The translations under genes and the position numbers were made by a program. The notes beneath the pieces were generated by a model. The model did not search any database. It had not been told where the DNA came from and saw only the letters and a program-made list of their open reading frames with translations. A stretch of 64,000 bases of DNA from Bryopsis sp. KO-2023. Its lineage: Eukaryota; Chlorophyta; Ulvophyceae; Bryopsidales; Bryopsidaceae. The first letter of the stretch is position 1, and each line of letters begins with the position of its first letter. The stretch lies in contig BSYQ01000004.1 of assembly GCA_030272585.1 (NCBI GenBank), positions 4,774,001 to 4,838,000 on the forward strand, written 5' to 3'. Shown here piece by piece: positions 17,661 through 30,324 of the stretch.

Positions 17661-20600
17661 TCAATTTGAACCCATGATGCATTTTCTGAAATATTCCTCC
17701 ACGAATCCTTCCAGTCGATTTGCCAGTTTGTAGTAGATCGTGTCCGTCGCATTATAATATCGGCAGTTGTTGAACATTTTTTGAAAATCGGCTTTCAGGA
17801 TGTCCAGCGTCAGGTAGTACTGACGGCTGTCCAAACGACTCTGTAAATTAAAAAAAAGGAAAAAAAAACAGAAAAGTAAGCAAATGAAAAGTGACTGCGA
17901 GATCGACCAAGGTTTATTGCCATTGGTCGACCAAAAAGAAAGCTGAAATGTATGGTGAAGGCTTCGCTGTTGCATAATGGACTTGCCAATGGCTTTTTTT
18001 TTTTTTGCTCCTCCCAGAAAACTTAATACATACATTGTTCCATTTCCTTATTTCCACAGCAATAATTTCAGCATTGTTGCAATTATGCTTTTTTTCTTCC
18101 TCTTTTTTTTTGGTGCGTGTGTGTGGGGAGGCGGGGGGGGGAGGGGGGGTTGCAACAAACAAAACACACGGCAGAATAGAACTCGGAACTCCATCCAATC
18201 GATCATGCACCCATAATTCACCCAAAGAAAACAACAGCAGCCACTTGATTGATTGATCAAAAGTACATTTTTTTTTTTTCTCGACCAAAGAAAACAACAC
18301 CAGCCACTTAGTCAGTCGATCGAAAATATTTATTCATTTTTTTACCCTGCATGAGCGAAAATACTTTTTTTTTACCTGCATGAGCGACAGATCCACAGGA
18401 TTCTTCACCAGGTCATAGTAATCCGGCACATCGTTTGGATCCACCGGTTCTTTGAACGGCCAGGCATCCGCGTGGTTCCCCACCTCCGTCAAAACTTCCT
18501 GCATGAAGTTGTGCATGTTGGCTTTGCTGGCCGGCACCCACTGATCTTTCACCCTCAATTTTTGGTTCTTGTTGGGAGGGGTCGGCTTCCAGCCCGCGTC
18601 CCTCACTCCGGGGATTTCTTCGATGGCGATCGCTTTCCGTTTGCCGAGTAACGACAATCCTGAAATTGAGAATTACAAAAAAAATTGAGTATAAAAAAAG
18701 ATGGGAGCAGGAAAAGATGGGAATAAAATATTAGGGAAAAAAAGATGATAGGAAAAAAAAAAGAATGGAAAAAAAACTTAACATTAATGCTACATGAAAT
18801 CTCTAACCACAGAAGAAAAGCATCGTCTGTTGTTGGGGAGAAAAAGCAGTGGTAAAAAAAATCAATTTTGGTTAATTTACACCCCCCCACCAAAAAAAAA
18901 GGAAAAAGAAAAAAAAGGAGAAAGTGCACAAAACCCATCTTTAAAAAGAGAAGCAAAAAAGGAAACTTGGAACCGCTTTTTGGTGGTCGACGCCAGCACT
19001 CCACCAAAAAAAAGAAAGAGAGAGAAAAAGACGACAAAGAATACAATGTAGCATTAGTGCATTCTACAAAAAACAGGATGTTTTCGACAGCCAGTTTCTT
19101 CTATCGATCGATATTTTCAGATATTTTCAGATCCATGGAGAATTCTCATCCGCCCTCCTACTCCCCACCAGTGTATATGTTTTTGAAAATCTCACTAGCC
19201 CTCAAGCGGCCCTTTATTTAAACTGGCCCAAAAAGGGCCACAACAAAAATAAAAAACTGCTCCCCACCTGGATGCTCCACATGGGACTTTGATTTTTCTC
19301 GAATGTTACGATCCAGCACCGCCCTCTGCCTCCGAATCATTCTCGGCAGGTTCGTGTATGCCAGGCCGCTGTGAAACACGAATTCCATCAGAGTGCCCCC
19401 GTCGTAGTCTTTGATGTAGCCCGACCACACGTCCCTGTGCAGAGTGATTTCCTTGGTGAAGCCTTGTTTGAGAAAATAGCCCACGGCGTTGTTGTCCGCG
19501 TAAGTTAGGAAATGCGAAATGTTGTCCTGCGTCTGGGCGTACTCTTTCGTGTGGTTCATCAGGCGAGTGCCGAAACCTTTGACCTGAATTTTTTGGGTTT
19601 TTTTTTGGGAGCAAAAAGTGGAACAGAAAACACGAGGCAGTGAGAATCTGGTGTTTTGTTTTATTTTATTTTTTGCATATTAAAAAAAAATGAGAAGTAC
19701 AAGAAAAAAAAGTGTGATGTTTTCCACTGAACTTGACCGGCCTGTATTGCTCATTTTGATCGGTGAACGGGCTGCTTGAGGGTTTGATATTTGATGTAAT
19801 AATTTCAAGGATAAAGGAAAAGAAGGGGGGGGGGGGAGGATTTGAAAATTTCATAGACTAACTGAATGCAAATGAAAAATATAATAATAAAAAAGAAAGG
19901 AAAACTAAATTGATTGATATTATAATTAAACTAATAATAAAAATGGAAAAAAAATGGCGAAAAAAGTAAAAAAAGAAATAAAAACCGAAAAAAGAGGAGG
20001 GGAAACAAAATCAAATATTCCATTAAAAAAAGATATCAATAGATTGCAAGTACCTGTTCAGTGCCTATCACAGCACAAAAAGCGATTTCTCCAAAACTCT
20101 GGCCTGGGAACGTCCGATAGGTGATGCCCCCCAGAATGGAGCCGTCCCTTTTCAGAATTGCAACCGATCGATGATTTCGATTCAGCACTAATCGGCATAT
20201 GTAGTCCTTGGGCATGTTGGGAAGCTGCCGAGAATATACCCCTTTCAATGCTACTAACCTGGGAAAAAAAAGGAAAAAATTAAAAAAAACCCCAAAAAAC
20301 ATCATGAACAAAGGGGAAGCACTCGCTCTATCGAAAGCGAATCGTGGATTGGTAATCATAATGGTATGTTTTGTTTACCCTTTTTTTAAATAATCGTTTT
20401 TTTCCTTCTTGATATTCTATTTTTAGTAAAAACCATCGTTCGAAATCTTTTCCTTACGAAAATACAACAACTCAGCTACAGCAGAAAAGGAAAAACAAAA
20501 AAAATCCCAAAAAAGGTTTTTTTAAAAAATGAGCGATTTCAATTTCACCCACCACAATACGTTCTCAGGCTTCCCATCATTCATGACGTAAGGAAACGTA

Positions 20601-21688
20601 TACTCCCCGTTTTCTTCATGTCGAATGAAATCCTCCTCCCGTTGCATATACGCCCCCGGAGTGTATTTTTTGATTTCCTCCACACCATCCCCTCCGCTGC
20701 TTTCCCCCACATCCGCACAATTATTCATCTTGTTCCCAGCTCCATCACCGTTCCGTTCGCCACCCCCATTACCACTACCATTACTGTTACCGTTACCACC
20801 ATTACTGTTACCGTTACTGTTACGGATGCTGAGCCTCCTTGCTACGATGCTCTGGGGCTGACATACGCTCAACCCCATGCCTTCAGCATTATCGTCTGAG
20901 GAAGCTACTGTGTCGGGTTCCACGCTTATTCCAGCAGCACTGATGGCGGCCGGAGTGGAGCTCCCCGCTCGGGTTCGACGGGCGGATGTGGGTTTTGCGT
21001 CGGGAGGGGGGGCGCTTCCTGCATTGCTGATTTGAGACTTCGAGGGGCTGCTGCTGCTCTGTGGAATGACAGACAGACAGACACAACAGTGTTTTAAGGT
21101 GGGTGAATAAATTGGGCTGGGTTGGAGCATCTAGATTTCTGACGACAAATTTGAACACAAATACATCTACATAATTCACTTCTCTTGTTTTTTTTTGTTC
21201 TTTTTGTTTGATTAATAATCACTTTTTGATGTATGTGTTTTAAAATACAATAGGAATTTTTTTTTAAATATTTTTGAACTTCAAAATCGGTCGATATTTT
21301 GATTTCAGAGGCTGTGACAATTTTTTATTTTCTTTTTACCTTGGTGGTATCCAGTGCTCCGCTCTGATTTCTTGTGACGCTCTTCACAGAAAAAATCAAA
21401 AAACAAAACTCAACACCTCTCCAGTAAACAGAAACAAAAACAGCCAATCGATCCCTGTAGTTAAAAATTTGACACACTTTGAAATGGAAGGATCCATGCT
21501 GATCTCAATCAACTCCACGAAAAAAAAAATCGAGCGCAACACGATTTGCAGCGATCGTCGCAAAGCAATCGAAGAGGGGTGGGGTGTTGCTTGAAACAAT
21601 CGCGACACGTCCACACAAAAACAGCGAAACGTAGAGAGCCAGTCGAAAAAACGCGCGAAAAAGAAAAGGGAAAGGTCACCTCGTCCAT
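17661..21688 (-). CDS. GCN5: Histone acetyltransferase GCN5 (KAT2 family) with bromodomain
   Basis: GCN5 transfers acetyl groups from acetyl-CoA to histone H3 lysines as the catalytic subunit of SAGA-type complexes in the nucleus. Six exons in 5' to 3' order on the minus strand were placed: 21688-21680, 21058-20553, 20258-20054, 19583-19268, 18659-18376 and 17840-17661. Phase closes throughout and gives 499 aa. The N-terminus is low complexity (Ser, Pro, Asn and Gly tracts). The catalytic domain has FGEIAFCAV with the general-base Glu, the acetyl-CoA loop [12 protein letters not shown], and [17 protein letters not shown]. It is followed by [13 protein letters not shown]-terminal bromodomain has [17 protein letters not shown] and NNCRYYN, with the acetyl-lysine-binding Asn. 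There is no PCAF-type N-terminal domain, as in plants and fungi. An in-frame stop at 21752-21754 precedes the chosen ATG. Confidence 0.93.
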
Positions 21689-22629
21689 CAACCCCAAACC
21701 GGGCCCTTCCTGCGGGAAATTATTGGAAGAAGTTTCTGACGACTGACGAGTCTATTCCAAGAAAAAGAAAAACCAAACCGCGCGGAAAAGAGCAAAAGAA
21801 AACAGCGCCGGCAATCCACTCAGGGAGAACGATTCTCGCGACACGCACAAACCACAGGAGCATTCCCCGCAACAAAACTCGTTGACTTTCAACGCGAATG
21901 GTGCTCTAGAGAGACAGGACGGTTAGGCCCACACCACACGGGGCCCAACGATGGTAGAGCCGAGTCGACATTCCTCGCAGAGTTTTGGAGGGGCCATTAT
22001 CTCGGATAACGAAACACGGAGAAGTCCACCCACTCACCCCAAACAAGCCTCTGGACCTCGTCGTCCTGCGCTTCTTTTTGGTATGGTCCATGCTCCCAGA
22101 AATCGAAGGGCCCGTCCCAATGAAACACACGCAGTCGACCAACGTTCGCGGCCAAAGACGGGGACTCTCGTTTGGCTTCCTCTCTTGTCGAAAAGCTGCA
22201 GTTGCGAGACGGACCTGTGAAGAATTCCCAGCGAGCGATTCGGGCTAAATACTGATTGACCCGGTGTCTGATTCGCCAGATCGGATCCAATTTTCCACCC
22301 CAGCAGAAATTTTGCAAAGACTCCAGCCATTCTAATTTTCTTTTTTTGCTCCTGGTGTGTGGTTTCCAGGAGTGAGGATTTCACTGCAGGAGGATTTCCC
22401 AGAAATTTGGGACTGCAGTGAGTCACGTGGGTCCACGTGATGGCTAATTTTAGAATCAGACCGACTGGGCCATCCTCGGACTCAAAAAGAAGTCCAATCA
22501 AAAGCCGAGTTTTCCCTCTTAACAATCCTCTCCATTTGGCGTAGCAGGCGGCGGTGTATCGAGCGAGCGGGTGAAACGACCAGCGCGTATTCCAGTCGGA
22601 ACCTTTGTTGAAACTCGTCGTGTGGAAAG
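21689..22629. other. Divergent promoter region between GCN5 and eS28
   Basis: This 940-bp interval separates two head-to-head genes and is GC-richer than the introns. Frames are open on the minus strand between 21906 and 22525 (for example one beginning MAGVFAKFLLGWKIG), but I cannot join them to GCN5 by consensus splice sites. They could be 5' UTR, an upstream exon or nothing. Confidence 0.4.
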
Positions 22630-22833
22630 ATGGAGCCCGCCCAGCCCAAGAAGGCGATCGTGATGAAGGTGGTGGGGAGGACCGGTTCCAGGGGGCAGGT
22701 CACCCAGGTCCGAGTCAAGTTTCTGGAGGATGATAACGGTCGTTTTATCATGCGTAACGTTAAAGGGCCCGTCAGGGAGGGCGATATTTTGACCTTGTTG
22801 GAATCCGAGAGGGAAGCCAGGCGATTGAGGTAG
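22630..22833 (+). CDS. RPS28: 40S ribosomal protein S28 (eS28)
   Basis: eS28 is a small protein of the 40S ribosomal subunit near the mRNA exit and E site. The intact 67-aa frame has the family's normal length (about 65-69 aa) and features: [33 protein letters not shown] and the C-terminal [12 protein letters not shown]. It is a single coding exon. The gene lies head-to-head with GCN5. Confidence 0.97.
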   Translation: MEPAQPKKAIVMKVVGRTGSRGQVTQVRVKFLEDDNGRFIMRNVKGPVREGDILTLLESEREARRLR

Positions 22834-24678
22834 AAACCGGAAAAAGAAAAAAGAAAAAAAACAACGAAAGGGAGGGGTTGGAAAATGGTCGATTCGTTCA
22901 TACCGCTGGGTTTTTGTCTCTCCACTTAAGTTTTTCGTTTCGAGGAAATCAAGGGGATCTTTTATGGAGTTTGAAAGAAAAAGAATGGAAGAAACCAAAC
23001 AACTCAGGGTGGATGGAGATGTTATCGGAGCAGAAATGGAGCTGGTGTGTGTTGGGTGTGGCTTTCGTTTTGTTTTTTTTGTTTTGTTTTTTCCGGTGGT
23101 GGGGTGGGGAGAGGACCCGGTTTGATTCTTTTTTTGCTTTCATAGAGTTTCATTAGTGTTGGGAAAGAAAAGGAGGAGGAGAAGAAAAGAGTGAGAAGCA
23201 ACAAGAAAAAAGAGTGAGAACTCCTGGATGGGGCAAAAACGAACAAACGGTGGTCGTCCGGTGGTTGTAAAACGAAGCCAGATTTTTCTGTCTGACGGAT
23301 GGATTGGGGTGGTGTTTCGATCAAGGATGGGAAGGGAGGGGGGGGCACCCCCACCTCATCCCTGCCAAAAACTGGACAAAAATTTGCAGTTCAGTAGACC
23401 AGAAAACGGAAGAAAATGGAAGAAGGAACTGGGGTGGGGTGGGGTGGGGTGGGGTGCTAGTTTTGACCAAAACTATTGATAAGCTAGCCCTGCAAAACAC
23501 AAAGATTAAGGAGAAAACAGAGTGCACGTCGTTGGTGCACGTTTTCTCCAACCATTGCTGCCTCCCCCCCCCCCCAAAAAAAAAAATCCGCATATAACTT
23601 CGAAATAAGCATAGGGCGTGAAACCATCCGACCATTTGGAGGTTTGAGTGGGTGCAAGTCTGCTATGACTGACTGTCAACCAGGTCGCAGTCACAGGAAC
23701 TTCGATTAGGGGAGCGTACGATTGGGACGCCTGTTTTCGAAGCCATTTGTCACAGAGTGAGGAAAGGAGGGGCACAAGCCGGTCAGAAAGCACTTGTGAT
23801 TGGATTATGACTAATGATAATCCAGTCAAGGTTGAGTCTTTCAATAATGGGTGCTTTTGTTTCCAATATCGAGAAGTGAGGGCCCTCCGCCCCCACAAAC
23901 AGAAAACTCTCTGGTCGTTTGATCGCCTTAACAAGGGGGGGGATGTTTTGTCTGTGAGGTTACAAAACACAACGTTCAGGGAACCGTGAATGTATATTCA
24001 ACCACTGTTGAATTCACATTGTTATACTGTGAAAAGTATGACCCCTGGTCCAACCAAAGTTCCTCAAAATAACTCACTTCAGAAAGTACCAACAACTATA
24101 CCCAACGAATTACTCCTTTCCACACTGCTTCTCAAAGGTTAAAGAACATAAGTTCAGGGAACAGTGAAAATACATATGACTACCTTTTTCGAAGCTTCAA
24201 GTGTACAGGAATCCACACCATCTTGTGTACCTCTGGAAATCTGTGATACCCGGAGCTACTGGGCATTCAACCAAATCGGGTATGGTCTGTCAGACATATC
24301 TGAGAGCAAGCTTCAGTTGAAATTTCCTGTTGCAATGACTGCACAGATCATACCAATGCCAGCTCACCCACTCTTCCTCCATTTCCTTGCCCACATTTCC
24401 CCTCAATTGTGGTTTCCCTGCCGGAGGGTTGAAATCCGCATGTCTGACAATAATCATTCCATTATAATAATTATTAATTTAAACCGTATTAGTAATTTTA
24501 TCATTGGGGCACCGTTCGTGAAGTTCTACCTCGAATTCTCGATCGTCCAAGAGTGAATATCGGCGCTGAGTCGAGCTGATATCTATAAAATCAGGGAACA
24601 GAAACGAGCTCACCTTATCGCGTGTCTTAGACCCATCCGTGTTTTTCGAGATTGAGTGCTGTTTGGGAGTGTCAGGCA
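22834..24678. other. Intergenic region, no gene recognised
   Basis: The stretch contains a (GGGGT)n run at about 23430-23456 and a C-run/A-run junction at 23564-23586. A 130-codon frame at 24164-24556 (+) has no recognisable product. I see no reliable gene before the kinase start at 24679. Confidence 0.45.
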
Positions 24679-27238
24679 ATGGTGAGTGGATCGGGTGCCG
24701 TCGAGAAGCATCTCGACATGCTGCTGCCCGGGTTGAAAATGGTGAAAGGCTGGGAAGAGGTGGGTGGAAATGAAACGCTCCTGGAAATTCGATGTTTGCA
24801 TTTGTTCATTACTGTTTGAATGGTGTTGAAGAAGGGGAGGAAAAACACTCAAATCGATCGAGTGAATTCTACAAAATCAAGAGCGTCTGACATCAGAGCA
24901 TCCCCTTCCCCAGCCCTCCCCCAAATAAAGAAAAATCCATGATTTGCCCTCCAGACCGGTTTCAGAAGTTGCTCAGGGCTGCGATCAAACTTCACCAGCA
25001 TCAGGCCACCCCCCTCCCCATTTCTTTCCATATATATTTTTGACAGACATGAACAGGGGGAGCATTCCATTCCGTTTGAAAGGATTCGTCCCTTTTCTTT
25101 TTCAAAAACAGATGTAAAATATAATAGCTGATTTTCTTTTCCACCCTCCCCCCCCCCTTTTTTTTCTTTGGGGAATGTTTGTTTGAAACAGGTCGAGCCA
25201 TGTCAAGTGGAAATAACCAAACTGTCGGCTTCTTTATCGAATCATGTATATCGTTGCGAATTGAAGGAGGCGAAGGTGTGTACATGCACTTGTATTACTA
25301 AATCAATAATTAATGATTCATACTTTTTTTTTTCATTTGCTTCTTTAAAAAAAATAAAATATATTAAATGCAACAGATTCGTGTTTTTTTTTGTGGTGCT
25401 GTTCGTTTAATCTGTCCATGAAAAGGCATTCTGACTTGAGATGCTTTTCATTCAATTTTTTGTTATGTACTATGATATAAAATCTATATGTATAGATAAA
25501 ATACCAAACATACTACTTCACTTTCTGCATTGTTACACCTGTTCTTTTTTTTTTTGGGGGGGGGGGGGTTGGTTGCTTAACTGGGCCCTTTGCAACGTTT
25601 TCGTTTCAAACTGAACTGGTTAATCAAAACCTGAGATTGACTGAGTGTGTCATGGAAAAAAATACATATGGATAATTATATATATATATTTCACTCGGCC
25701 GTTTGGCCTTATATAAACTACTTTCAATTCAATATATACGTACAAATATATACATTTTTTTTTTTCAGGGAATTTCGAACAGCGTGGTTTTGGGCAGAGT
25801 GTATGGGGATTCTGGAGGTCTTTTCGACAGGGAATTGGAGGTCGAGCGATTCAGACAAATCCATCAAGGTGGGGTCGGACCGAAGCTGCTGGTTTCACTG
25901 GCCAACTGTCGAATCGAGGAATTCTTGCTGGACTACAAGGCCACCTCTGCTGGTGACATCAGATCAAATCGGACGTCCATGTATATCGCCGCCACGATGG
26001 GAGAATTTCATTCTAAAATGGTGGGGTTTTTTTTTCTGTTTTTTGCGTGTGGAATCTTTCCATCACTTCTTGCTATATTCATCGGCCGGAAAAATCGAAT
26101 CAGGTTTCAACCGATTTTCCTCCCTGAGGTCCCCTTTTTTTTCCTTCTTTTAAGAGTCGTCCAAAACTTCAGTCAGTAATTCAAGTGCGTTGATCTTTTT
26201 TTTCTGTTTCGATTGAATTACTGATCTTCTTTTCTGTTTCGATTCCTTACTGATCTTTTTTTTTTTTTTTTTTCAAATTTCTCACTGATCGTTTTATTTC
26301 GATTGAATTGTTGATCTTTATTTGTTGCTGTAGCTTGATTATTACAAGTACAATCCTGATTTGGTTGAGAGGCCGGGGGAAATCAGCCTCTGGGGCCGAA
26401 TCGAAGATTGGTATAAAATTGCATGCACCGTGAACAAGCCATTGATCACCAAATTGGGCCTCACGGACGTCCTCCAGCAGGTTTCTGATTCAATTAAATT
26501 AATATGTGATTAGTAATAATCAAAAATATCACCTCCTTGTGGACGACCTTCGTTGGGCAAGTTTTTCTTAACTGGTGTTTTTTTTTTCTTTTTTTGATTT
26601 TGTTTTTGATGGATCGATTGGCTCCTCTACAGGTTGAAATAATGAGGTCAGATTTTGCTCAATGCACGAACAAATGGGTGTCTTTTTGCCACAACGATCT
26701 GCAACATGGAAACGTGATGAAGTCGACGGACGAAGCCCACCCAGGCGTAAAATTTATCGACTTCGAGTTCTGCGGTTTCAACCCCATTGCTTTCGAAATT
26801 GCCAACCACTGGTCCGAGTGGTGCTGCGACTACAGCTCATCCCAACCCCACGTGATCAAGCATGACAGATTCCCGAACAAGGACCAGCGCTATGCATTCC
26901 TGCACAGCTATTTGGACGGACTGGCGAAAACCGTGGAAGACATGGGCATCACTCGGTCGGACGGGAGAGGGGGGGCGGCGGCGGACGCCGAAAGCGACGC
27001 CGAAAGCCAAGCGAGGGAAAAAGTGAACGATTGTCTGACATGCTTGCTGGATTTGATCGAATTGCCGGAGGGAATCGACGCGTTGCATGAGCAAGCGATG
27101 CAATTCGTTGCTGTGTCGGACCTGGTGTGCGGGCTGTGGGCTGTTATTCAAGATGGTTCGGAAACGGGGATAGATTTCGACTTCCGAGAATTCGCCACGC
27201 AAAAGATCAAATCCTATCACAAAGCCGATTTGTTCTGA
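24679..27238 (+). CDS. Choline/ethanolamine kinase
   Basis: The enzyme phosphorylates choline and/or ethanolamine with ATP, the first step of the Kennedy pathway to phosphatidylcholine and phosphatidylethanolamine. Five exons were placed: 24679-24759, 25192-25275, 25769-26020, 26334-26480 and 26633-27238. All join in phase 0 and give 389 aa, which is typical of the family. Catalytic features are the Brenner-type motif CHNDLQHGNV, with H208, N209 and D210. Next is the choline-kinase motif FIDFEFCGFNPIAFEIANHW, whose metal-binding Asp is D231. The N-terminal lobe includes ITKLSASLSNHVYRCEL. The sequence does not decide between choline and ethanolamine preference. The last exon carries about 200 codons and contains both catalytic motifs. 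Confidence 0.93.
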
Positions 27239-27634
27239 CTGAAAAACCAACCTGCTTAGTTTCAGCCAGAAACCAAGCTGATTTGATTTAGCAAAGCATA
27301 TTCTTCTTTTTTTCCTTTCCCTGTTGCTGGTGTTTTTTTTTCTTTTTCGCCATCGGTGCAGTTATCGTTTCTATGTCCCTGTGTTGCCTTTCAGAAAAAA
27401 ATAATAATTAAAAGAATGCATTAGATATCGTGGTTTGTGGATTGTGATCAGGGCGGATGGCTGATTAGTCATTCGTTTTCAATTTCTCAAGTTTGTTTCA
27501 ACCGACATCAAATGTTGAATATCCGTTGCTGGAGTGTGAAATTTTGCTTGCATGTTACAACACTTATTGCGGCCAACCACCACACTCAAAAAGACAAGAG
27601 AAAAAATCGCCCACCGCCACAACCTCAAGCCTAA
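27239..27634. other. Intergenic region between the kinase and the transposon
   Basis: This is the probable kinase 3' UTR and flank, with T-runs. The last three bases (27632-27634, TAA) form the left target-site duplication of the element that follows. Confidence 0.5.
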
Positions 27635-27993
27635 GAGCATCCCCACCGCGGAACTCATCCTCATCTCAACTCGCGCACGTGCGAGCGAATCGCGACTATC
27701 GTTACGAATTTACGTGATTTCGAGCTGAGGAAATGAGGCCGGCCTAATTTCGAGTTACCGAAATGGAGTTATCTGGTGGTCCTAAAAAGGGGGGTAGCGT
27801 GCGCCCATCAGGGATGTCAAAAAACGGGGATGGCGGAGCACCGCGGTCCGCCCTACTCCCAGGTGCGTCATTTGCGAATAGCTGACTCACTCGCGACCAT
27901 TTTCATTGCGCGACGCAATCTCCCCACTGCTTTCTTTGCTGAAACGAACGCGGGCGAGACTGAGGCCAGGTGGACTCCGTTAGAAAGAGCGAA

Positions 27994-28024
<31 letters not shown>

Positions 28025-28464
28025 TGCGAGTGCTGAAAGAAGTGAGTGCCTGTTTGTATGTCGTTCGGAAACAGAAGTGGTCGAAGGGAGGTTCGACTCC
28101 CCCTCTGTTCCAGATTTCGTCCCTTGCTTTCCGTCTTTCCCTCTCGTTCGATCGCCTGCGTACGCATGAGACGTACGCGCGCGCGTGCGTCGTGGTTTGC
28201 CCGTCGCCGACATCGTCGTCGCTCGTCTTTTCTATCGGTGCGCACTGCCCACGCGCCATCAGCGGAGACCCTCACACTCCTCCCCACGACAGGCGACGAG
28301 TTCCGAAGCTCGCCAAGCTCGAAACTCCTCCTCGCCAACCTGCTTTTCTCCCTGTGACGACCGGACGACCGGGAGAAACCAACGCTGGCGGATTGGCAAC
28401 TGTGGGGGAGCTTGGAGGTGGTGATATGAGGTAGGGCTGAGGGTTTGTTTATTTTTTAAGAAGT
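27635..28464 (+). repeat. Left terminal inverted repeat of the transposon
   Basis: The arm pairs with 31583-32411 in inverted orientation. Its inner part is identical at the protein-frame level. The outer 150 bp differs by small insertions and substitutions. It includes a GC-rich segment with an Arg-coding GACGGCGACGGC-type run and a CGCGCGCG stretch. Confidence 0.9.
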
Positions 28465-28836
28465 CTCTCTTCTTCTGATGAATACATTACGGGCCTCAAC
28501 AAAATGAATCAGGAATAGATGCAAATGATTGAGCAACCAGTGTCTCAAGAGTGAACCTGCCAAAGCTCTGATGCCGAAATTGCTTGAGAGGAATTTTTCT
28601 TATTGGAACATATATTTATTCCTTTTTTTTCAATAGTTTCTTCATATTTTTTGAAGGGGTGTTGGGGGAGGCCAACATTAGATATATTTGAGTATCGGGG
28701 AAGACAGAAAAGAACTGTGAATTTGTTGTGTGCAGGCTATGGGAAAGAAGAGATGGGAGAAGACATTCACAGCAACGCAGCAGTTAGATGATTTCATCTC
28801 TTTGTTTGTCGAGGGGAGTGCCTTTCTGTTTTCAAG

Positions 28837-28950
28837 GATGGATTAGCGGCATTACATCGGGCTGCCGCTGCTGTCGGAAACCATATGTCTTTCACTGAAC
28901 TTCTTTTGAAAGATTCCAGAACAAACGGATACACATTGACCCAATGTGGG
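28837..28950 (+). pseudogene. Ankyrin-repeat-like exon inside the transposon
   Basis: An AG acceptor (TTTTCAAG) and a GTGAGT donor bound a 38-codon phase-0 frame. It reads DGLAALHRAAAAVGN, then FTELLLKDSRTNGYTL, matching the ankyrin pattern of TALHxAA followed by VxxLL. I cannot assemble flanking exons into an intact gene, and traces further on contain stops. It is probably a captured host gene fragment, although an expressed partial gene cannot be excluded. Confidence 0.45.
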
Positions 28951-29633
28951 GTGAGTGCTATTTTTTTTAAAATAAGTGATTTGTTTGCTGAGTACCTCGA
29001 TTGCTGCTTTGATTCCGCATACACCATGTCCCTGTTTTTTTCCCTACATGCTTTTTTGTTTTGTTTTTACCCCGGTCTGAAGGATACCTAGAATCGTTCC
29101 ATGCAGCATGGACCCTGAGCAAGTTTACTATGCAGCTGGTGGGACGGTGTCCAAGAAATCAGAGCGGATCGTTGTTTCACTGAATGGCATGGTGACAAGG
29201 ATGTCCATCAATAGTGTACCAATCTATGCCTGGGTTGCCAGCGTGAATTGATGTATTTGAAACAGGCTCATTGGTCTTGGGAGTTTCTCAGAAATTTTCT
29301 GGTTCAGCCTTGAAACTTGACGATTCAGGTCCAAGGGGATGAAATTCAGGAATGATCGAGTGCACAGAGTTTTGGGGAAAAGAAATAGTTGGAAAATTTT
29401 CACTGCTTTGTTTTGGGCTGAGTGATTCCATTTCTGAAAGACATGGGGCTTCATCATCGACGGTGTTGTAAAGTCAGGAAACATAGACTGGTGGACTGTG
29501 TGTAAAAACTCAAATTGGTGTGTTCAAGAGTCTTGATATATTGATGCTGTTCATTCCCATATTTCTCCCATCAGGCACCACTCATTCGTCGGACTGCATC
29601 ACGAGTCCAGAAGTGTCATTTTCGTTTTGGGTT

Positions 29634-30324
29634 GAACTCTTTTGTTCCCCACCCTCTCCATGAGCCACCATCCCCAGTGGGGATTCCCCACCCTGAAGAA
29701 ACTCGACAATGAATAAAAAAATAACTGATTGTTAATGGAAATTTCCAGTACAATAGAACACATGTCACATCATTCGAGAGACGTACAACGTTCACCCATC
29801 GAGCACTCGACTAAATTTGGAAGACTCGAAAGATATGTACCTAAATGATTTCGGATGGACATAAAAATTTGCATACATAAACTCTTACATCATTAAATCA
29901 TTCTCACAAAATTTCAGCTCCATCTGAAAACATCATCACAGTGAGGTGAGGTTTGTTTGGACCGAAAGAGCTAAAGACTCGCTTAAAAGAAAACTTAATT
30001 TTCTAAGTTCAACGGACCTCACCTCGCTATGATGATGTTTTCAGATGGAGCTGAAATTTTGTGAGAATAATGTAATAATGTGAGAGTTTATGTATGCAAA
30101 TTTTTATGTCCATCCGAAATCATTTAGGTACATATCTTTCGAGTTTTCCAAATTTAGTCGAGTGCTCGATGGGTGAACGTTGTACGTCTCTATCGAATGA
30201 TGTGACATGTGTTCTATTGTACTGGAAAATTCCATTAACAATCAGTTGATTTTTTATTCATTGTCGAGTTTCTTCACGGTGGGGATAGTGGCTCACGGAG
30301 AGGGTGGGGCACAGAAGAGTTTGA
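29634..30324. repeat. Central foldback of the transposon
   Basis: About 320-bp arms (29634-29952 and 30016-30324) are near-perfect inverted copies with a spacer of about 63 bp. Recognisable pairs are CATCATCACAGTGAGGTGAG with CTCACCTCGCTATGATGATG, and CCATCCGAAATCATTTAGGT with its complement. The centre falls within about 40 bp of the midpoint of the whole element. Confidence 0.9.

Noticed and set aside
23428..23458. Telomere-like repeat (GGGGT)n
   Set aside because: Only about five units in the middle of ordinary sequence. It is a simple repeat.
28060..28120. Possible tRNA gene in the transposon arm (GGTTCGACTCC resembles a B-box)
   Set aside because: No A-box at the right distance, the T-stem has mismatches and no acceptor stem can be paired. 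Probably chance or a tRNA remnant.
27970..28434. 154-codon Arg-rich reading frame present in both transposon arms
   Set aside because: The frame comes from GC-rich repeat sequence (CGACGGCGACGG), overlaps equally long frames on the other strand, and shows no domain or start context.
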